DNA of 64,000 bases from Pseudothermotoga sp. (GTDB taxonomy: Bacteria > Thermotogota > Thermotogae > Thermotogales > DSM-5069), in NCBI GenBank assembly GCA_025060105.1, contig JANXCS010000005.1, forward strand, positions 62,001-126,000. The letters run 5' to 3'. Shown here in pieces: positions 1-9,122 of this stretch. A model generated the notes under the pieces. It saw only the letters and a list, made by a program, of their open reading frames with translations. It searched no databases and was not told where the DNA came from. Position 1 is the first letter of the stretch, and every line of letters begins with the position of its first letter. The position numbers and the translations under genes were made by a program.

Positions 1-59
1 ATTTCTATGGAAACCCCCCTGGATGAATCATTTCAACATACTCAGCTGAAATTTTTTCC

Positions 60-90
60 TGATGGGGGCTTCGAGCTATAATAAAATATA
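60..90 (+). promoter_or_regulatory. possible promoter (TATAAT) upstream of first operon
   Basis: A perfect TATAAT lies at about 76-81 in the 162-bp leader before the first gene. No good TTGACA-like element sits at the usual distance, so the call rests on the -10 alone. Further down, TTACGA and TTTCGAAAAATTACGA form a loose repeat of unknown meaning. Confidence 0.3.
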
Positions 91-162
91 GCAAATGTTA
101 CGAAAAGTGTCAATCGATTACAATATGTTTCGAAAAATTACGAGATAGGCCAGGTGATACAC

Positions 163-1017
163 GTGATAAAAGGTGTCGGCATAAACATCGATACACGGCG
201 TCTCGCAGGATCCATCATAAATCTCGAAACAGAGTTTAGAAAATTCAAGCAGCTTGGCTTCGATTATGCGGAAGTTCCCCCTGCAGGTCTAGATTTGATT
301 TTCAATGGGAAGTTTTTCAAAGAAAGGTTTCTCCGCTATAAGCATCTTTTTGAATCTTCTGGAATGAAATTCACCGTGCACGGCCCAGATCCTGTGGATC
401 TTTCCAAAAACAGGGAGGAAGATTTTCTCATCCTTTCAGCCACCATAGACTTCGCCTCGAGCATTGGTGCAGACAGTGTTGTCTATCATTGCGGTTGGTC
501 TGGAAAAGATGACGACAAGAAACACAGAGAAATCGAGAATTTGAAACGTTTGTCTTCGAAACTCGAAGAAAAAAAGGTTTGCCTTGTTGTAGAAAATACC
601 ACTCAAACAGTAGAACAAACTCTCGAGATCGTTTACCATGTGAATCATCCCAAGATTAAGTTGCTGATCGATGTAGGTCATCTCTTCTTAAGAGTGAGAG
701 GTGACGAGGAAGAATTGATCAAACAATTCACCTTAGGATTACCCTACACCTTTGAAATTCATGTCCATGACAATTTTGGAAAAGTCGAGAGCGATTTTGA
801 ACGTAACATAGCAGATCAAATGCACTTCGCATATCTTTACGGTGTGGGAGATCTGCATCTACCCATCGGGCTTGGTCAGATACCGTTCGAACAGATACTC
901 AAATTATTACAAAACGAATTTCAAGGTATCGTTGTTCTTGAGATAAACGATTTGAACAGATTCGAGAAAGATATACCTGAAAGCCTTTCGAGGTTGAGAA
1001 TGTTGATGCGAAAATGA
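163..1017 (+). CDS. sugar phosphate isomerase/epimerase-like TIM-barrel protein
   Basis: A soluble protein of about 284 residues of the xylose isomerase-like/AP endonuclease 2 TIM-barrel superfamily. Candidate metal-site residues fall at the expected strand ends: the YHCGWSG segment, VVENTT, LIDVGHLF, EIHVHD and the final VVLEIND glutamate. The substrate is unknown; family members act on sugars, inosose or hydroxypyruvate. A GTG at 154 is in frame, but it lies inside the ribosome binding site AGGTGAT (152-158), which points to the GTG at 163. It is followed after 11 bp by the transglutaminase-like gene and probably shares its mRNA. The fold assignment is firm; the function is not. Confidence 0.75.
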   Translation: MIKGVGINIDTRRLAGSIINLETEFRKFKQLGFDYAEVPPAGLDLIFNGKFFKERFLRYKHLFESSGMKFTVHGPDPVDLSKNREEDFLILSATIDFASSIGADSVVYHCGWSGKDDDKKHREIENLKRLSSKLEEKKVCLVVENTTQTVEQTLEIVYHVNHPKIKLLIDVGHLFLRVRGDEEELIKQFTLGLPYTFEIHVHDNFGKVESDFERNIADQMHFAYLYGVGDLHLPIGLGQIPFEQILKLLQNEFQGIVVLEINDLNRFEKDIPESLSRLRMLMRK

Positions 1018-1028
1018 GGTGATTCAGA

Positions 1029-2351
1029 ATGCTTGAATTTCTCATCTGTGGCCTTCCAGAAAATGTGAGATTGTGTGAAGCCATTGGAGATTGGGAAACG
1101 GCCGCAGCTTTGATCGATAAATGGCTTAGAGACACTCGCATCACGGATATTCAACGCCAACGACTCGAATACGAAAAGTACAGAATCAAACGGTTGCTTT
1201 CTGCGTATCCATATGATGAGTCGCAAGCTCTAGAGAAAGCAAAGGAAATGATCAAAGATTTCGACTACGATGAATTCTACAAACTGGTTGAAGAAGGGTG
1301 CATTGACTTCATTGTTGTCAACAGGAGGAGAAGATTCTTCGAAAGATTTGTTCAAAACATTGGGTTTGCTCGAAGCGAATATAGAGAAAGAATAAAGAAA
1401 GACCCAAAAGAAGAACACGAAAGAGAACTGATCGAGCGAAGAATAAGAGAACTTTCGGAAGGTCGTAATCCAAGAACTTATAAAGTACACGTGAAAATCA
1501 AAGCAACTGTGGATTCTGAAGATGATTATTTCAGAGTTTGGCTTCCATTCCCGAAGGAAGGTTTCCAGATCAGAGATGTGAGATTACTCTACACCAGCGA
1601 TGAAAATTACTTCTTAGCTCACAACGATGCCCCACAACGAACTATCTTTTTTGAGGGAACCAGCAAGGAGTACATAGTAGAGTTTGAGTACAAAGTGAGT
1701 GAGTGGATCAACAAGATCGATCCAGCGAAAGTTCAAGAACCCGATTTGGACGATTTTTTGCAACAGGAACCACCGCACATTGTTTTCACAGACTATCTCA
1801 AATGGTTGACAAAGCAAATCGTGGCAGAAGAAACTAACCCTTACTTGAAAGCTAAACGCATTTATGATTGGATCACGACTAGAGTTAGATATTCTTATGT
1901 GAGACCATACGCGACTTATGAGAACATTTCCCAGTATGTGGCTGAGAATTTGAAGGGAGATTGTGGATTTCAAGCGTTACTGTTCATCACCATGTGCAGG
2001 ATAGCTGGTATTCCAGCGAGATGGCAATCTGGTTGGTACACTACACCTTACTTCGCTTCACCACACGATTGGGCACTTTTCTACGTGAAACCTTATGGTT
2101 GGCTTCCTGCCGATCTTTCCTTTGGCGGTGCAAGACGTCACAATGAAAGGTTGCGCAACTTCTACTTTGGAAACCTCGATGGATTCAGGATGGTGGCCAA
2201 CGACGACTTTATGAAACAATTTGATCCTCCGCCGAAATTCCACAGGGAAGATCCTACGGATAACCAACTGGGTGAGGCTGAAACACACAATAAAAAGATC
2301 GGTCTTGAGATGAAGATCGAGGTGGTCAGATTCGAAGGCTGGGAGGTGTGA
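1029..2351 (+). CDS. transglutaminase-like cysteine protease-fold protein
   Basis: A protein of 440 residues with a C-terminal transglutaminase-like domain. The catalytic triad is visible: Cys in GDCGFQ (about residue 315), His in SPHDWALF (about 345) and Asp in LPADLSFG (about 360). The first 150 residues are charged and helical; the middle (about 155-240) looks like a beta-rich domain of the kind often preceding bacterial transglutaminase domains. There is no signal peptide, so it should be cytoplasmic. Members of this family are usually peptidases or amidases rather than cross-linking enzymes. The ATG at 1029 follows GAGGTGATTC. Three bases separate it from the dipeptide epimerase gene, suggesting joint work on small peptides (inference). 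Confidence 0.8.
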   Translation: MLEFLICGLPENVRLCEAIGDWETAAALIDKWLRDTRITDIQRQRLEYEKYRIKRLLSAYPYDESQALEKAKEMIKDFDYDEFYKLVEEGCIDFIVVNRRRRFFERFVQNIGFARSEYRERIKKDPKEEHERELIERRIRELSEGRNPRTYKVHVKIKATVDSEDDYFRVWLPFPKEGFQIRDVRLLYTSDENYFLAHNDAPQRTIFFEGTSKEYIVEFEYKVSEWINKIDPAKVQEPDLDDFLQQEPPHIVFTDYLKWLTKQIVAEETNPYLKAKRIYDWITTRVRYSYVRPYATYENISQYVAENLKGDCGFQALLFITMCRIAGIPARWQSGWYTTPYFASPHDWALFYVKPYGWLPADLSFGGARRHNERLRNFYFGNLDGFRMVANDDFMKQFDPPPKFHREDPTDNQLGEAETHNKKIGLEMKIEVVRFEGWEV

Positions 2352-2354
2352 ATC

Positions 2355-3386
2355 ATGGCTAAGGTGAAAGATATACGTTTAATACTGAAGCGTTACGGTT
2401 ACCGCAAACCTTTTCGTATAACAGGTAGTGTTTCTTTCGAAGCGAGCAATGTGGAGGTTGAAATATTACTTGAAAATGGAATCGTTGGGTGTGGGGAAGC
2501 TTCACCTTCTTTTAGAGTCAACGGTGAAAAGGTAGAAATGCTTCTAACGATGGAGAACTTTTTGAAAGAGAATTTTCTAGGATTGAACGTTCGCAACTAT
2601 GCGGCCATTTTCCAAATCGCAGATAAACTCTTGGCCACGCCGAGTTTAAAAGCTGCTGTTCAATATGCAACTTTGGATGCTCTTTGTCAAGAACTGGGCA
2701 TCAGTGTGGCAGGATTTCTTGGTGGCAGTAAATCGGAGATTGAAACAGACAAAACAGTAGGGATAGACACGATTGAAAAGAGGGTGAAAGATGCTGAGGA
2801 AATCTTCAAGGAGGGTTTTCGAACCATCAAAGTGAAAGTTGGAGAGAACCTGAAGGAAGACATCGAAGCCGTTCAGCAAATCGCGCGAGTGACGAAGGGA
2901 GCTGTATACATAATCGATGCGAACATGGGTTATACACCAAAGCAAGCCGTTGAGTTCGCAACACAGCTTTACAAATCTGGTGTGGATATAGCTGTATATG
3001 AACAACCTGTAGCGTGGTATGACATCGATGGATTGAGGTATGTGCGGTTCAACTCACCATTTCCTGTTGCCGCGGATGAATCAGCCAAGACGAAATACGA
3101 TGTGATGAGACTCATAAAGCAAGAAGCCGTAGATTACGTCAACATAAAACTGATGAAGAGTGGTATAAGTGATGCGCTGGCCATAGTGGAACTTGCGAGA
3201 TCTGCTGGTTTAAAATTGATGATCGGTTGCATGGCAGAGTCGAGTCTCGGAATAAACCAAAGCGTTCAGTTTGCCCTTGGAACTGGTGCGTTTGAATTTC
3301 ATGACTTGGACAGCCACATGTTATTGATAGAACCCTCATTCAGGGGAAAGTTTGTCCAAGAAGGTCCAAAAATGAGATTGGAGTGA
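2355..3386 (+). CDS. dipeptide epimerase (L-Ala-D/L-Glu epimerase type), enolase superfamily
   Basis: At 343 residues this matches the usual length of muconate-lactonizing-subgroup enolases. The KVKV motif near residue 158 supplies the base lysine, the Mg2+ ligands appear as Asp in IIDANMG, Glu in YEQPV and Asp in AADES, and the second catalytic lysine lies in NIKLMKSG near 255. GCMAESSLG near the C terminus is typical of the dipeptide epimerases. The family epimerises L-Ala-D-Glu, a murein peptide fragment, or other dipeptides; specificity cannot be read from sequence alone. Transglutaminase-like and amidase genes on both sides support peptide scavenging. Confidence 0.85.
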   Translation: MAKVKDIRLILKRYGYRKPFRITGSVSFEASNVEVEILLENGIVGCGEASPSFRVNGEKVEMLLTMENFLKENFLGLNVRNYAAIFQIADKLLATPSLKAAVQYATLDALCQELGISVAGFLGGSKSEIETDKTVGIDTIEKRVKDAEEIFKEGFRTIKVKVGENLKEDIEAVQQIARVTKGAVYIIDANMGYTPKQAVEFATQLYKSGVDIAVYEQPVAWYDIDGLRYVRFNSPFPVAADESAKTKYDVMRLIKQEAVDYVNIKLMKSGISDALAIVELARSAGLKLMIGCMAESSLGINQSVQFALGTGAFEFHDLDSHMLLIEPSFRGKFVQEGPKMRLE

Positions 3387-3392
3387 TGAAGA

Positions 3393-4724
3393 GTGAAAAT
3401 CAGAGAACTACTGAAACTGTACATCCAAGATAAAGTTCGACCTCGGCAAATCATCGAGGAGTGCTTTAAGAAAATAGAAATTCACAAAGATCTTGGTGCT
3501 TTCATTTCGATCGATCTCGATGGAGCAATCAAAACTGCGGAACAGTTGGAAAAATCTTACAAGAAAGATCTTCCCCCGCTTTTTGGTGTGCCGGTTGCTG
3601 TGAAAGACCTTATAGATGTTGAAGGTTTGAAAACAACGGCTGGGAGTTTGTTCTTCAAAGATAATGTTGCTAAACAGGATGCCTTTGTCATCAAGGCGCT
3701 CAAGAACGCTGGGGCTATAATCATGGGTAAGACAAATCTTCACGAGATCGCACTCGGTGTGACGAACAACAATCCTCACTTTGGTCCTTGCAGAAATCCA
3801 CACGATCCGAGCAAGATTTCGGGAGGCTCCTCTGGGGGTTCTGCCGTGGCCGTCGCTAGTGGAATGACTTTGGTTGCCCTTGGCACAGACACTGGAGGTT
3901 CGATAAGAATTCCGGCTGCGCTGTGCGGTGTGGTTGGATTGAAACCTACCTATGGAAGAGTCAGCGTCAGAGGCGTTATGCCACTGGCATGGCATCTGGA
4001 TCATGTTGGTCCAATCACAAAGTGCGTTGAGGACGCCTGGATTGTTTTAAAAATCATATCTAAGTACGATGAAGCTGATCCATTTTCACAAAAAGCCCTC
4101 CTGAGAGAGCCAAATTTCGATGAATTTCCAAAAGGAATGAGAGTTTTGAAAGTCGCAGGTGAATTCATATCCAAAGCAGACGAAAGAATTCTGAAAATAG
4201 TAGATGAAGCTTGTCATGTCCTTGAAAAACTCGGGGCAATCGTTAAAGAAGAATCTCTCAACTGGTTGAAAGACGCCGCAGCAGCGAACGGTTTGATTAC
4301 TCAGACAGAGGCTGCAGCCTTCCACAAAGAAAGGTTGAGAGAACATCCAGAACTGTTTGGCGATGATGTCAAGCAAAGGTTGATGGAAGGAGCCTCAACA
4401 AGCGGTTGCGATTACGCACAAGCTAGGAGAACTCAGACGATTGTGAAGTACATGTTCAAAGATCTTTTCAAACATTTCGACCTTCTTGTTCTTCCAACGG
4501 TACCGATCGTGGCTCCACCCATCGAGGGAGAAGGTGCTGTTGAACTCGCGCGACGCCTCACCAGATTCACGGCTGAGTTCAACATCTCTGGATTACCTGC
4601 GATCAGTGTACCTTTCGGACGTGTGGAGAATTTACCCGTAGGTGTGCAATTCGTTACTAAGTGGTGGAGAGAAGATTTGCTCGTTCAAGTTGCACATGCT
4701 TTTGAGAGAACTATTGGAAGCTGA
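3393..4724 (+). CDS. amidase signature family protein (GatA-like)
   Basis: 443 residues with the full amidase signature: lysine of the Ser-cisSer-Lys triad in VAVKDLID (about 70), the glycine/serine stretch GGSSGGSAVAVASG (about 145-160) holding the cis-Ser, and the nucleophile Ser in TDTGGSIRIPA (about 170). It would hydrolyse an amide bond in the cytoplasm. It resembles GatA, but no gatB or gatC is nearby and it sits behind a dipeptide epimerase, so a catabolic amidase is as likely as the tRNA amidotransferase subunit. The start is a GTG six bases after the epimerase stop. Confidence 0.8.
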   Translation: MKIRELLKLYIQDKVRPRQIIEECFKKIEIHKDLGAFISIDLDGAIKTAEQLEKSYKKDLPPLFGVPVAVKDLIDVEGLKTTAGSLFFKDNVAKQDAFVIKALKNAGAIIMGKTNLHEIALGVTNNNPHFGPCRNPHDPSKISGGSSGGSAVAVASGMTLVALGTDTGGSIRIPAALCGVVGLKPTYGRVSVRGVMPLAWHLDHVGPITKCVEDAWIVLKIISKYDEADPFSQKALLREPNFDEFPKGMRVLKVAGEFISKADERILKIVDEACHVLEKLGAIVKEESLNWLKDAAAANGLITQTEAAAFHKERLREHPELFGDDVKQRLMEGASTSGCDYAQARRTQTIVKYMFKDLFKHFDLLVLPTVPIVAPPIEGEGAVELARRLTRFTAEFNISGLPAISVPFGRVENLPVGVQFVTKWWREDLLVQVAHAFERTIGS

Positions 4725-4849
4725 CTTTGGATATAAAAAGCTTGATTCTAGACAACTCTCATTGTAGCAGTATCAAGTTTTCAGAAAAGGTGAACAATTA
4801 AAAACACTAAAAATAGAAGTTTCTCTGAAGCCTCTCTCGGAAACGGTTC

Positions 4850-4866
4850 TCACAACTAAGTTGTGA
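4850..4866. terminator. perfect 17-bp palindrome between convergent genes
   Basis: TCACAACT-A-AGTTGTGA, two 8-bp arms around one base, covers the stop codon of the minus-strand HEAT gene and lies 125 bp after the amidase stop. It could end transcription from both sides, but there is no T-run on either strand, so the terminator reading is weak; it might instead be a protein-binding site. Confidence 0.3.
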
Positions 4867-5488
4867 ACCTCTTTACTTCTGCCAAGATTTCGCTATCTGC
4901 GGACTTTTGGAAATAATCCCACAACTTTGAATCTTTCATGGTCAGCATGGAGATTGCTTGCACTATGTCTTTTTTTATGTCTTCACTGAACCGTTCATCT
5001 CTGTAAGCTTTCATCAAAACATCTATTGTTCGTTGCGTTGGAACGTATGATAGAGCCATCACGACCTGCGTTGCGAGTTCTTCTCTGTACTCGTCTTCGA
5101 GTAAGTAGTAAGCTAAAATATCTAATATCTTCTCCCCCTCACCGAGTTTACAGATCGCTTCGTATATAACAAGCTGAGCAGATTCGTCATCGTATTTGTT
5201 GAGTAAATTGTAGAGGTCTTTCTTTATACTTGTCTCCCTCAAATCAGAGAGAATATCAATCAAATACAGTAAAATCACATCATTCTGTTGACACATTTTT
5301 ATGTGCTCTCTGTACTTTTGAAGCAAGATCGGGCGTGCAGCATCACCGAATCTATATATGATCTGAAGGACGGTCTCCCGAACATTTTCGTCTTCATCCG
5401 CGAGAAGTTGTATTAGATTCGGTATGGCTTCTACACCTTTTTCAGTCATGATTCTTTCGATCAGTTTCTCGACGTCACTTAAATCCAT
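4856..5488 (-). CDS. HEAT-repeat protein
   Basis: 210 residues built of about five or six helical pairs; the first, with LIQLLADEDENVRETVLQII, is a clear HEAT/PBS-lyase-type repeat, and a later one reads ELATQVVMALSY. No catalytic residues are seen, and such proteins usually act as scaffolds. The start overlaps the end of sbcC by 10 bp, so it is translated from the same message as the SbcCD nuclease and may be an accessory factor (inference). Confidence 0.7.
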   Translation of the reverse strand: MDLSDVEKLIERIMTEKGVEAIPNLIQLLADEDENVRETVLQIIYRFGDAARPILLQKYREHIKMCQQNDVILLYLIDILSDLRETSIKKDLYNLLNKYDDESAQLVIYEAICKLGEGEKILDILAYYLLEDEYREELATQVVMALSYVPTQRTIDVLMKAYRDERFSEDIKKDIVQAISMLTMKDSKLWDYFQKSADSEILAEVKRFTT

Positions 5489-8043
5489 CTCAATCTACCA
5501 CCTTTCTCAACTAACAATTTGCGTTCGAAGTAGTCTGCAAACTCAGGCTCATGTGTGACGAACCCCACAACCTTGTTCAATCTCTCGAATTTTTTGAGGG
5601 CATCAGCTATCTTGGATTTGTTGTCGCTGTCCAAGCTCGAGAAACCTTCATCTATGAAGAACGCTTCCATTTCTCCTGTGGCTTCTTCGGCTATGCTCAT
5701 CGCTAACGCTATTGATACGAGAGTCTTCTCTCCACCAGAAAGTCCACTGGCATCTCTTTTGACCCCAGCATCGTTCACTATGAAACCTGATTCTTCCACC
5801 AATAACGAGAACCTTCCATCCGTTAAGAAATCCAATAAACGGTTCGTTCGTTCAACCACTCTATTCAAAACGATGTCAGCCATGTAAGATTGAAATTCCC
5901 GAGCAGCGAGTGTATCTTTTACCAGCGCGAGCACCGTAGAACGATTATGCAATTCCTCGAAATGTTCTTCCATTTCCCTAAGCTGCTGAATGATCTCTTT
6001 TCGTCTTTCTGAATAGTGTTGAACGAGAGTTTTTCTTGCCAACTTGTCATCTCTAAGCTTTCTAAAATTCAAAAGTTCTTTTTGCAAAGCACTCAAATAT
6101 TTCAGGCAATCTTCCCTACCGCTTTTGACCAACTTCTTGAGCTGTTCTGTTTGGCTTTGAATTTGTTCTATTTCGGCATCTATCTTGGATAATCTCTCCT
6201 GTACACTCACCTGAGGTACTTCCTTGGCCACGTATATCTTGAACGTTTCTAGGTCCATTCCTATCTTATCGAGTTTCAAGAAGAAGTCTTTTTCTATTAT
6301 CTGCTTTCTCAAAAGGGATTCTTCTACTTCTTTAGAAAGGTTTTTGAGCTCTTCATCCAATTCTTGCAATCTGAGTGAAAGCTGATGTTTAGTACTTTCT
6401 TTTTCTGAAAGTTCTGCCATCAGTTTGGAACGCCTCTCTAAGAGTTTTTGAAGATCTGTATTGAGCTCGCGCAGTTTCTTTTTCAGTTGTGCAGAGTAAC
6501 CCATCTCGTCAAGTTTTTTATGAAGATCGCTTTCTTGAAATTTGATCTGCGTGAGTTCTTCGTTCAGAGAATGTATCTCTTGATTCAGTTTTTCCACGAT
6601 CGTCGTCAAAGTTTCCATCTCGGCTGCAAGTTTGACTCCATCTTCCTTGATTTTCTCTATCTGTTCACGCATGTGTTTGTAATTTTCCAGATCATAAATG
6701 GTTCCAGATATACTTCTCTTTCTGTAAATATTCCCACAAACGGGACATACCTCGCCATCTTGAAGCTGTTCTGCAATTTGATCCGCCATCCATAAAACAG
6801 CGGATAACTTAATTCGATCGAACTGCTTTGTGAGATCTTCAAGCCTAGTTTCGAGTTCGGCTTTTTCAAACTTTCTCCGACTCAGCTTTTCACCAACTTG
6901 TTCAAATTCTGAACGTTTCTTTGAAAGTTGTTGTTCGATCACGACTCTGCGTTCTTTCAAACTGGATAACTTTTGAACGAATGGCTCACTCAGTTCATCT
7001 ATCTTCGAAAGTTTCTCGATTTCGCCTTGAACGGCTTGAAGTTCTCTATCGTTCCGAGTCAGCTCGAGTTGAGTTTTACGTATCTCCTCGACGAGTTTTT
7101 GTATTTCTGAATGAGTTTTGAAACGATTCGTCTGCAATCTTTGAAAATCATTTTCCACTCTTTTCAATGTTTCGCACGCATGAAGGTATTCACGATACGA
7201 AATTTCGAGAGACTTCGCGGTGGATATCTTCTTTTCTTCCTCAAGCTCTACGAGCAGTTTGCTTTTCTCGAGAACTTTAGATTGTAATAATTTTTCAAGT
7301 GATTCCACTTGCTGATGAATTTGAAGTTCGCGCTCAACCTCTCTTAGCTTTTCTTCAGTTTGAGTTATGTGCCTTTCCAGCTCTTCGATCTCAGTTTGCA
7401 AAATTTCTGGCGGGTTCTGTCTGAGTAGTTCCTCAATCTTTTTGAGCTCATCTTTTGATTCGTTGATTCTACGCAGCCAATTATCCCTTTCGTACTGACT
7501 GCTTTTGTAAACTTCATTTACCTTTTCGATGAGCTTTGCAAGCTTTTTTCTTTCAAAAAGTACATCAAAGATGACTTCGTTTATCTTCGAGCGTGTAGCT
7601 GTGAGTAAATTTGCTACCATGCCTTGGGGCAGAAAGAATGTACTTATGAAACTCTCATAACTCGTCTCCATAACTTCTTTAAGTTTTTCATCAACTGAAG
7701 TACGTTGAGAAGCGACGATACGATCGTTTATGAGCAATAACGCTTCACTCGATTTATCCTTCGCTTTCACTCTTCTGATCACTTCATACTTTTTTCCTCC
7801 CCTTAGAAAGGAAAACTTCACTTGGCAATGATCGGCACCAGATCTGACATAGTCGAAAGGGCTTTTCTTACCATAACGAACACCTACGCCATACAACGAA
7901 AAAACAATGGCTTCAAGTAAAGAAGATTTACCAGCACCGTTCTGACCAACGATGAGGAACACTCCGTCCTTGAAATCCAGTTCACAGCTTTCTATTCCAA
8001 GGAAATTTTCTATTTCAATCCTGAGAGGTCTCAGTTTGCTCAA
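5479..8043 (-). CDS. sbcC: DNA double-strand break repair ATPase SbcC/Rad50
   Basis: An SMC-like ATPase of about 854 residues that pairs with SbcD to process DNA ends and hairpins. In order: Walker A GQNGAGKSS near residue 35, a long coiled coil interrupted by the zinc hook CPVCG near 433, a second coiled coil, the ABC signature LSGGEK near 766 and Walker B FFIDEGFSSLD near 798. It overlaps sbcD upstream and the HEAT gene downstream. Start: the TTG at 8043 directly abuts the GGAGG (8044-8048), leaving no spacer, whereas a CTG at 8034 would be 9 bases away and would give MRPLRIEIENF, a usual SbcC beginning. The true start may therefore be CTG. Confidence 0.95.
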   Translation of the reverse strand: MSKLRPLRIEIENFLGIESCELDFKDGVFLIVGQNGAGKSSLLEAIVFSLYGVGVRYGKKSPFDYVRSGADHCQVKFSFLRGGKKYEVIRRVKAKDKSSEALLLINDRIVASQRTSVDEKLKEVMETSYESFISTFFLPQGMVANLLTATRSKINEVIFDVLFERKKLAKLIEKVNEVYKSSQYERDNWLRRINESKDELKKIEELLRQNPPEILQTEIEELERHITQTEEKLREVERELQIHQQVESLEKLLQSKVLEKSKLLVELEEEKKISTAKSLEISYREYLHACETLKRVENDFQRLQTNRFKTHSEIQKLVEEIRKTQLELTRNDRELQAVQGEIEKLSKIDELSEPFVQKLSSLKERRVVIEQQLSKKRSEFEQVGEKLSRRKFEKAELETRLEDLTKQFDRIKLSAVLWMADQIAEQLQDGEVCPVCGNIYRKRSISGTIYDLENYKHMREQIEKIKEDGVKLAAEMETLTTIVEKLNQEIHSLNEELTQIKFQESDLHKKLDEMGYSAQLKKKLRELNTDLQKLLERRSKLMAELSEKESTKHQLSLRLQELDEELKNLSKEVEESLLRKQIIEKDFFLKLDKIGMDLETFKIYVAKEVPQVSVQERLSKIDAEIEQIQSQTEQLKKLVKSGREDCLKYLSALQKELLNFRKLRDDKLARKTLVQHYSERRKEIIQQLREMEEHFEELHNRSTVLALVKDTLAAREFQSYMADIVLNRVVERTNRLLDFLTDGRFSLLVEESGFIVNDAGVKRDASGLSGGEKTLVSIALAMSIAEEATGEMEAFFIDEGFSSLDSDNKSKIADALKKFERLNKVVGFVTHEPEFADYFERKLLVEKGGRLRWI

Positions 8044-9121
8044 CCTCCTTCAGCAGTTCTTGAACGATCTCGATCATTTGACGTTCGTGCTCTGGATACT
8101 TCTGTTTGATGTAATCCCTGTACATCTCAATCAAACTCTTCTTCTGCTCTGGGACTTCTATCTTTTGATCTTGCCACACAGCTTCGAATTCTACCTTGAC
8201 AACGTTGGGATATTTTTCGAGCAAATGCCTTCTCACTTCGTTGGATGGAAGGCATTTGAATATGACCCTGGCATAACCGGAGAAATCGTTGAGTTGAGAT
8301 TCTAGCTCGTTCAGATTGGAGAGACTGTAGTCGTTATACTCGAAGGTTTTCAAAGGCATGTGAGGTGTTCTTATGGACCTGACCTGAGTTCTGTTTGATA
8401 TTTCCACAAGGAGAGCTCCCTTGACGTCTTTTTCTTCCCCGAAATCTAGAGCTATAGGCGAACCGCAGTACCAAGCAACTGGACTCTGCAAAAGTAGTAA
8501 CTGGTTATGCACATGGCCCAGAGCCACATAATCGAATCCTGAAGGAAAACTGTTCCGTTTTAACTCATACTGAATTGCATTCTCCCTTTCTGATTCAAAA
8601 CATCCCTCAACCATCGCATGTGCAACGAGTATATTCGTTTTGCTTGGCTCAATTTGATTTCTGAATTCAATAACGTAAGAATCGAGAAATTCTCTCATCG
8701 CTGCGATGGGGTCCTTGGCAGAACCGAGGAGCTTCTGATAATCAGTGTAAGGTAGAAAAAACAACACCGCTTCGTTCAATTCTATCTTTTTTGGTCTTTC
8801 CACGATGTGAACGTTCTTGAGCTGGAAATTTTTCCAACAACTCAAACCTTGCCAATCGTGATTGCCGAACAAAAGAAAAGTCGGAGCAATCGATGAAAAT
8901 CTCGATATCACTTCGCTCAGAAGATCCAGAGCATCGATCCTCGGACTAACTCTACTGTGAAGAACATCTCCAACGATGAGCACCAGATCCACTCTTTCCT
9001 CCTCGGCGACCTTGACGAGATAAAAGAGAGATGCTCTGAGCTCCTCGAGCCTATCGATGGGCTTAGAACCTGTCCAAGACTGCAGGCCTATATGCCAATC
9101 TGAAGTGTGAAGAATTTTCAT
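8015..9121 (-). CDS. sbcD: exonuclease SbcD/Mre11
   Basis: The Mn2+-dependent nuclease partner of SbcC, about 368 residues. Phosphoesterase motifs are intact: HTSDWHIG at the N terminus, VGDVLHSR near 55, LFGNHDW near 85, AHAMVEG near 165 and ALGHVHNQ near 195. The frame is open further upstream to 9184, but the ATG at 9121 has GGAGG about 8 bases before it and begins MKILHTSDW as the family does, so the longer form is wrong. This start lies one base after the panB stop codon, so the genes are coupled. The C-terminal 140 residues form the SbcC-binding part and overlap the sbcC start. Confidence 0.95.
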   Translation of the reverse strand: MKILHTSDWHIGLQSWTGSKPIDRLEELRASLFYLVKVAEEERVDLVLIVGDVLHSRVSPRIDALDLLSEVISRFSSIAPTFLLFGNHDWQGLSCWKNFQLKNVHIVERPKKIELNEAVLFFLPYTDYQKLLGSAKDPIAAMREFLDSYVIEFRNQIEPSKTNILVAHAMVEGCFESERENAIQYELKRNSFPSGFDYVALGHVHNQLLLLQSPVAWYCGSPIALDFGEEKDVKGALLVEISNRTQVRSIRTPHMPLKTFEYNDYSLSNLNELESQLNDFSGYARVIFKCLPSNEVRRHLLEKYPNVVKVEFEAVWQDQKIEVPEQKKSLIEMYRDYIKQKYPEHERQMIEIVQELLKEVEQTETSQD

Positions 9122-9122
9122 C

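Noticed and set aside
3408-4004. 198-residue open frame opposite the amidase gene
   Set aside because: It lies wholly antisense to a conserved gene, shows no domain or membrane pattern and has unlikely composition.
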